DNA of 21,927 bases from Bacteroidales bacterium UBA2764 (lineage in GTDB: Bacteria; Bacteroidota; Bacteroidia; Bacteroidales; Paludibacteraceae), in NCBI GenBank assembly GCA_002352705.1, contig DEIW01000165.1:4244-26170 (forward strand). Direction: 5' to 3'. The notes below the pieces were generated by a model. It was not told the origin of the DNA. It was given only the letters and a program-made list of their open reading frames with translations, and ran no database searches. Position 1 is the stretch's first letter. Each line of letters starts with the position of its first letter. Of the stretch, positions 20,311-21,927 are shown one piece after another. The position numbers were made by a program, and so were the translations under genes.

Positions 20311-21195
20311 TCAGATTAACAACCGCGTTTGCTTCTTATACTCCGCATAACCGGGTTTGTTGGCGAGCTGGCGGTGCTCCATCAAAGGGATAGAGATGCC
20401 TAAAAACAAAGCCGTCATCGCAATCGGTCCGAGGATGAACCAGTCGATGCCGTTAAGCGCGGCGTACATCATCCAGATTCCCCACCAGAACTGAATCTCG
20501 CCGAAATAGTTCGGATGGCGCCCATGTTTCCAAAGTCCCACATTGCAGACCTCGCCCGGATGAGCGGCACGGAAATCATGGCTCTGTTTGTCGGCGATGA
20601 GTTGGATGGTAGCAGAAGAAAGGCAAACAAGGAAACCGAAAATCAGGAAAGCCCCACCCCAGCCCTCCCCGTAATGGGAGGGAGAATAGGACGCAGCAAG
20701 ATCATATAATTTCAAACCCGGGAGCATGGCGACAAAGACTACGAGCGTCGGAACCATATTGAGTCCAAAGAAATTGATAAGATAGAATAGCGCCGGATGA
20801 AGGCTTCTATACTTAGTATAGCGCCAGTCCTCATGAGCAATACCTTTGAAGGTAATGACCCAGTTGCGCGTCAGACGCCAGCCCCAATACCACGAGGCGA
20901 TAAGCAGCAGGACGACGGGAAGCGACCAAACACCGGTATAGAACGCCCAAAGAAGAAAAACCACAGGCGGAAAAACAGACCAATAAGGGTCATAGACGGA
21001 CACATTTTCATACAAAAGCCCGAAAGCCCAAACAACAGTCGTTGCTACTATATCGGCGAGGAAGAGGGCGAATATCTCTCCCCACCCATCTCTTAAAGAG
21101 AGGGAGTTGAAAAGCAGCCAGCCGATGATGCCGGCAATAAGATAGATAGCGGCGATAAGTGCTACGCTGGTCCATTTGGAGTAAGTACGTTTCAT
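20311..21195 (-). CDS. DUF1295 / steroid 5-alpha-reductase-like membrane protein
   Basis: 294-residue protein with about seven hydrophobic segments. The C-terminal motif VGLWKHGRHPNYFGEIQFWWG (about 219-239) is the hallmark of DUF1295 and the related isoprenylcysteine-methyltransferase/steroid-reductase fold; family members are probable NADPH-dependent reductases or methyltransferases of lipid substrates, role unproven. Start at 21195 (MKRTYSKW), which begins just before the first membrane helix; longer in-frame starts overlap the upstream flavoprotein gene. Two short peptides look inserted between helices: NSLSLRDGWGE (30-40) and SYSPSHYGEGWGG (169-181), both encoded by the G-rich palindromic repeat family. 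It is 16 bases after the flavoprotein gene, so the two likely form an operon with related redox functions. Confidence 0.88.
   Translation of the reverse strand: MKRTYSKWTSVALIAAIYLIAGIIGWLLFNSLSLRDGWGEIFALFLADIVATTVVWAFGLLYENVSVYDPYWSVFPPVVFLLWAFYTGVWSLPVVLLLIASWYWGWRLTRNWVITFKGIAHEDWRYTKYRSLHPALFYLINFFGLNMVPTLVVFVAMLPGLKLYDLAASYSPSHYGEGWGGAFLIFGFLVCLSSATIQLIADKQSHDFRAAHPGEVCNVGLWKHGRHPNYFGEIQFWWGIWMMYAALNGIDWFILGPIAMTALFLGISIPLMEHRQLANKPGYAEYKKQTRLLI
20649..20690 (-). repeat. G-rich palindromic repeat inside the DUF1295 gene, copy 1
   Basis: Stem CCCTCCC/GGGAGGG (20663-20669 and 20676-20682), followed on the reverse strand by CTGGGGTGGGGCTTTC. Closely matches 10494-10535; read in frame as SPSHYGEGWGGAF. 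Confidence 0.85.
21075..21107 (-). repeat. G-rich palindromic repeat inside the DUF1295 gene, copy 2 (diverged)
   Basis: Reverse strand CTCCCTCTCTTTAAGAGA then TGGGTGGGGAG. The stem is TCTCTTTAAGAGA. Read in frame as NSLSLRDGWGE. Confidence 0.7.
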
Positions 21196-21211
21196 AATGA
21201 AGAAAGAATTG

Positions 21212-21835
21212 TTAGCGGATAAAATGCATCGGTTGCCATTCTTCGCGGGTCGGAACAGCAGGAGCGGAATCGCTACGCAGTCCACGAAGCATCCATGCGA
21301 GGTTATGAGCGAGGGTGCGCATGGTTTGCATACCTTCGGTATCCAGTGCGACCTGACCGGGCTCGCGACCATAAGCGATATTCCAATACTGGGAGGTAGC
21401 GACCGGCATATTCATCATCTGTAGCGGCATCTGGAGTGCCTGCATGGCAGCTGTGGCACCGCCGCGACGGCAGATAGTAAGGGCTGCTGCGGGCTTGTTT
21501 TGAACGGCGGCGCCGTTAGAGAAGAACGCACGCTGCATGACAGCCAGAAGTGCGCCGTTGGGCTGGCCGTAATAGACGGGCGAGGCGAAAACAAATCCGT
21601 CCGCCTCGTTGAATTTCTCCGAGATACGGTTGCAGATGTCATCATCGAAGACGCACTTGCCGTCGCCATTCGCCTTGCAGCGACCGCAAGCGATACAACC
21701 ACGAACGGGCTTATTACCAATCCAGACGATTTCCGATTCGATGCCTTCTGTCTGAAGCGTTTGCGCGATTTCGGTGAGGGCGGTAAACGTGTTGCCCGTT
21801 TTACGGGGGCTGCCGTTGATGAGAAGAATCTTCAT
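21212..21835 (-). CDS. Iron-sulfur flavoprotein / NADPH-dependent FMN reductase family
   Basis: 207 residues with a flavodoxin-like fold: FMN phosphate loop GSPRKTGNT at 8-16, the compact cluster motif C47-x2-C50-x2-C53-x7-C61 (GCIACGRCK ... KCVF) for a 4Fe-4S centre, and the flavin-contact block ASPVYYGQPNGALLAVMQR. The C-terminal region (PLQMMNMPVATSQYWN) is typical of the flavodoxin-like NAD(P)H:FMN oxidoreductases of anaerobes. These cytoplasmic proteins carry electrons or help detoxify oxygen or quinones. It is probably first in an operon with the DUF1295 gene. The start at 21835 places the first beta strand MKILLINGSPR correctly. Confidence 0.93.
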   Translation of the reverse strand: MKILLINGSPRKTGNTFTALTEIAQTLQTEGIESEIVWIGNKPVRGCIACGRCKANGDGKCVFDDDICNRISEKFNEADGFVFASPVYYGQPNGALLAVMQRAFFSNGAAVQNKPAAALTICRRGGATAAMQALQMPLQMMNMPVATSQYWNIAYGREPGQVALDTEGMQTMRTLAHNLAWMLRGLRSDSAPAVPTREEWQPMHFIR

Positions 21836-21887
21836 GAGAAATTAAAATTAAAATGCAAAATTCAAAATTAATTAGGGATTTCAGGGC

Positions 21888-21896
21888 GCAAAGATA
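21888..21896 (-). promoter_or_regulatory. -7 box of the flavoprotein operon
   Basis: Reverse strand TATCTTTGC, about 52 bases before the start codon at 21835. No clear TTG is found 19-20 bases upstream, but the window ends nearby. The intervening leader is a simple A/T repeat (21839-21871). Confidence 0.6.
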
Positions 21897-21927
21897 GTAA
21901 AAATAATTGAAAACTAAAAATTGAAAA

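Noticed and set aside
21196..21372. Longer start for the DUF1295 protein
   Set aside because: The extra residues are the other frame of the flavoprotein gene; the first membrane helix starts normally from 21195.

Overview
The window looks like the chromosome of a Bacteroidales/Prevotella-like member of the Bacteroidota. The evidence is sequence-level: promoters of the TTG-N20-TAnnTTTGC type, no clear Shine-Dalgarno sites, and family content typical of the phylum (DUF2723 protein, Big_5-type lipoprotein, DUF4837 lipoprotein). The species is not identified.

Bases 1-11.99 kb are mostly housekeeping. A forward run holds the end of a DUF2723 membrane protein, a COG0523 GTPase metallochaperone with a long Asp/His tract, an Ig-like lipoprotein and a PnuC-type transporter. 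It converges on a DUF4837 lipoprotein, which is divergent from an AraC-type regulator through two interleaved promoters. The regulator converges on glyA across a strong shared hairpin terminator. After a repeat-filled 435-base gap come a class I aminotransferase, a flavodiiron protein and a pectate-lyase-like secreted protein, probably one transcript.

Bases 12.0-20.2 kb are accessory DNA built of small modules, several with their own promoter: (i) an MNT/HEPN toxin-antitoxin pair between two near-identical ~46-base hairpin repeats; (ii) a YaaW-like membrane protein overlapping an M48 metallopeptidase; (iii) an AT-rich operon of three unrecognised genes (410, 105 and 50 aa); (iv) an orphan 76-aa gene; (v) a WYL regulator overlapping a single-HKD phospholipase-D-like protein, preceded by a leader-ORF-plus-terminator arrangement; (vi) an autoinhibited Fic protein with its own DNA-binding domain and three operator-like sites spaced 51-52 bp. 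No integrase, transposase, tRNA, rRNA or CRISPR array was seen. The end of the window (20.3-21.8 kb) is a reverse pair: an iron-sulfur flavoprotein and a DUF1295 membrane protein.

A second theme is a very high load of short repeats. Gaps contain tandem arrays with 7-, 9-, 11- and 15-bp units, some folded into long hairpins. Related repeats sit in frame inside four conserved genes or at their starts (flavodiiron protein, DUF1295 twice, DUF4837, upstream of pnuC), where they add short peptides. This in-frame repeat load, together with the cluster of toxin/nuclease/regulator modules, is the most unusual content here.
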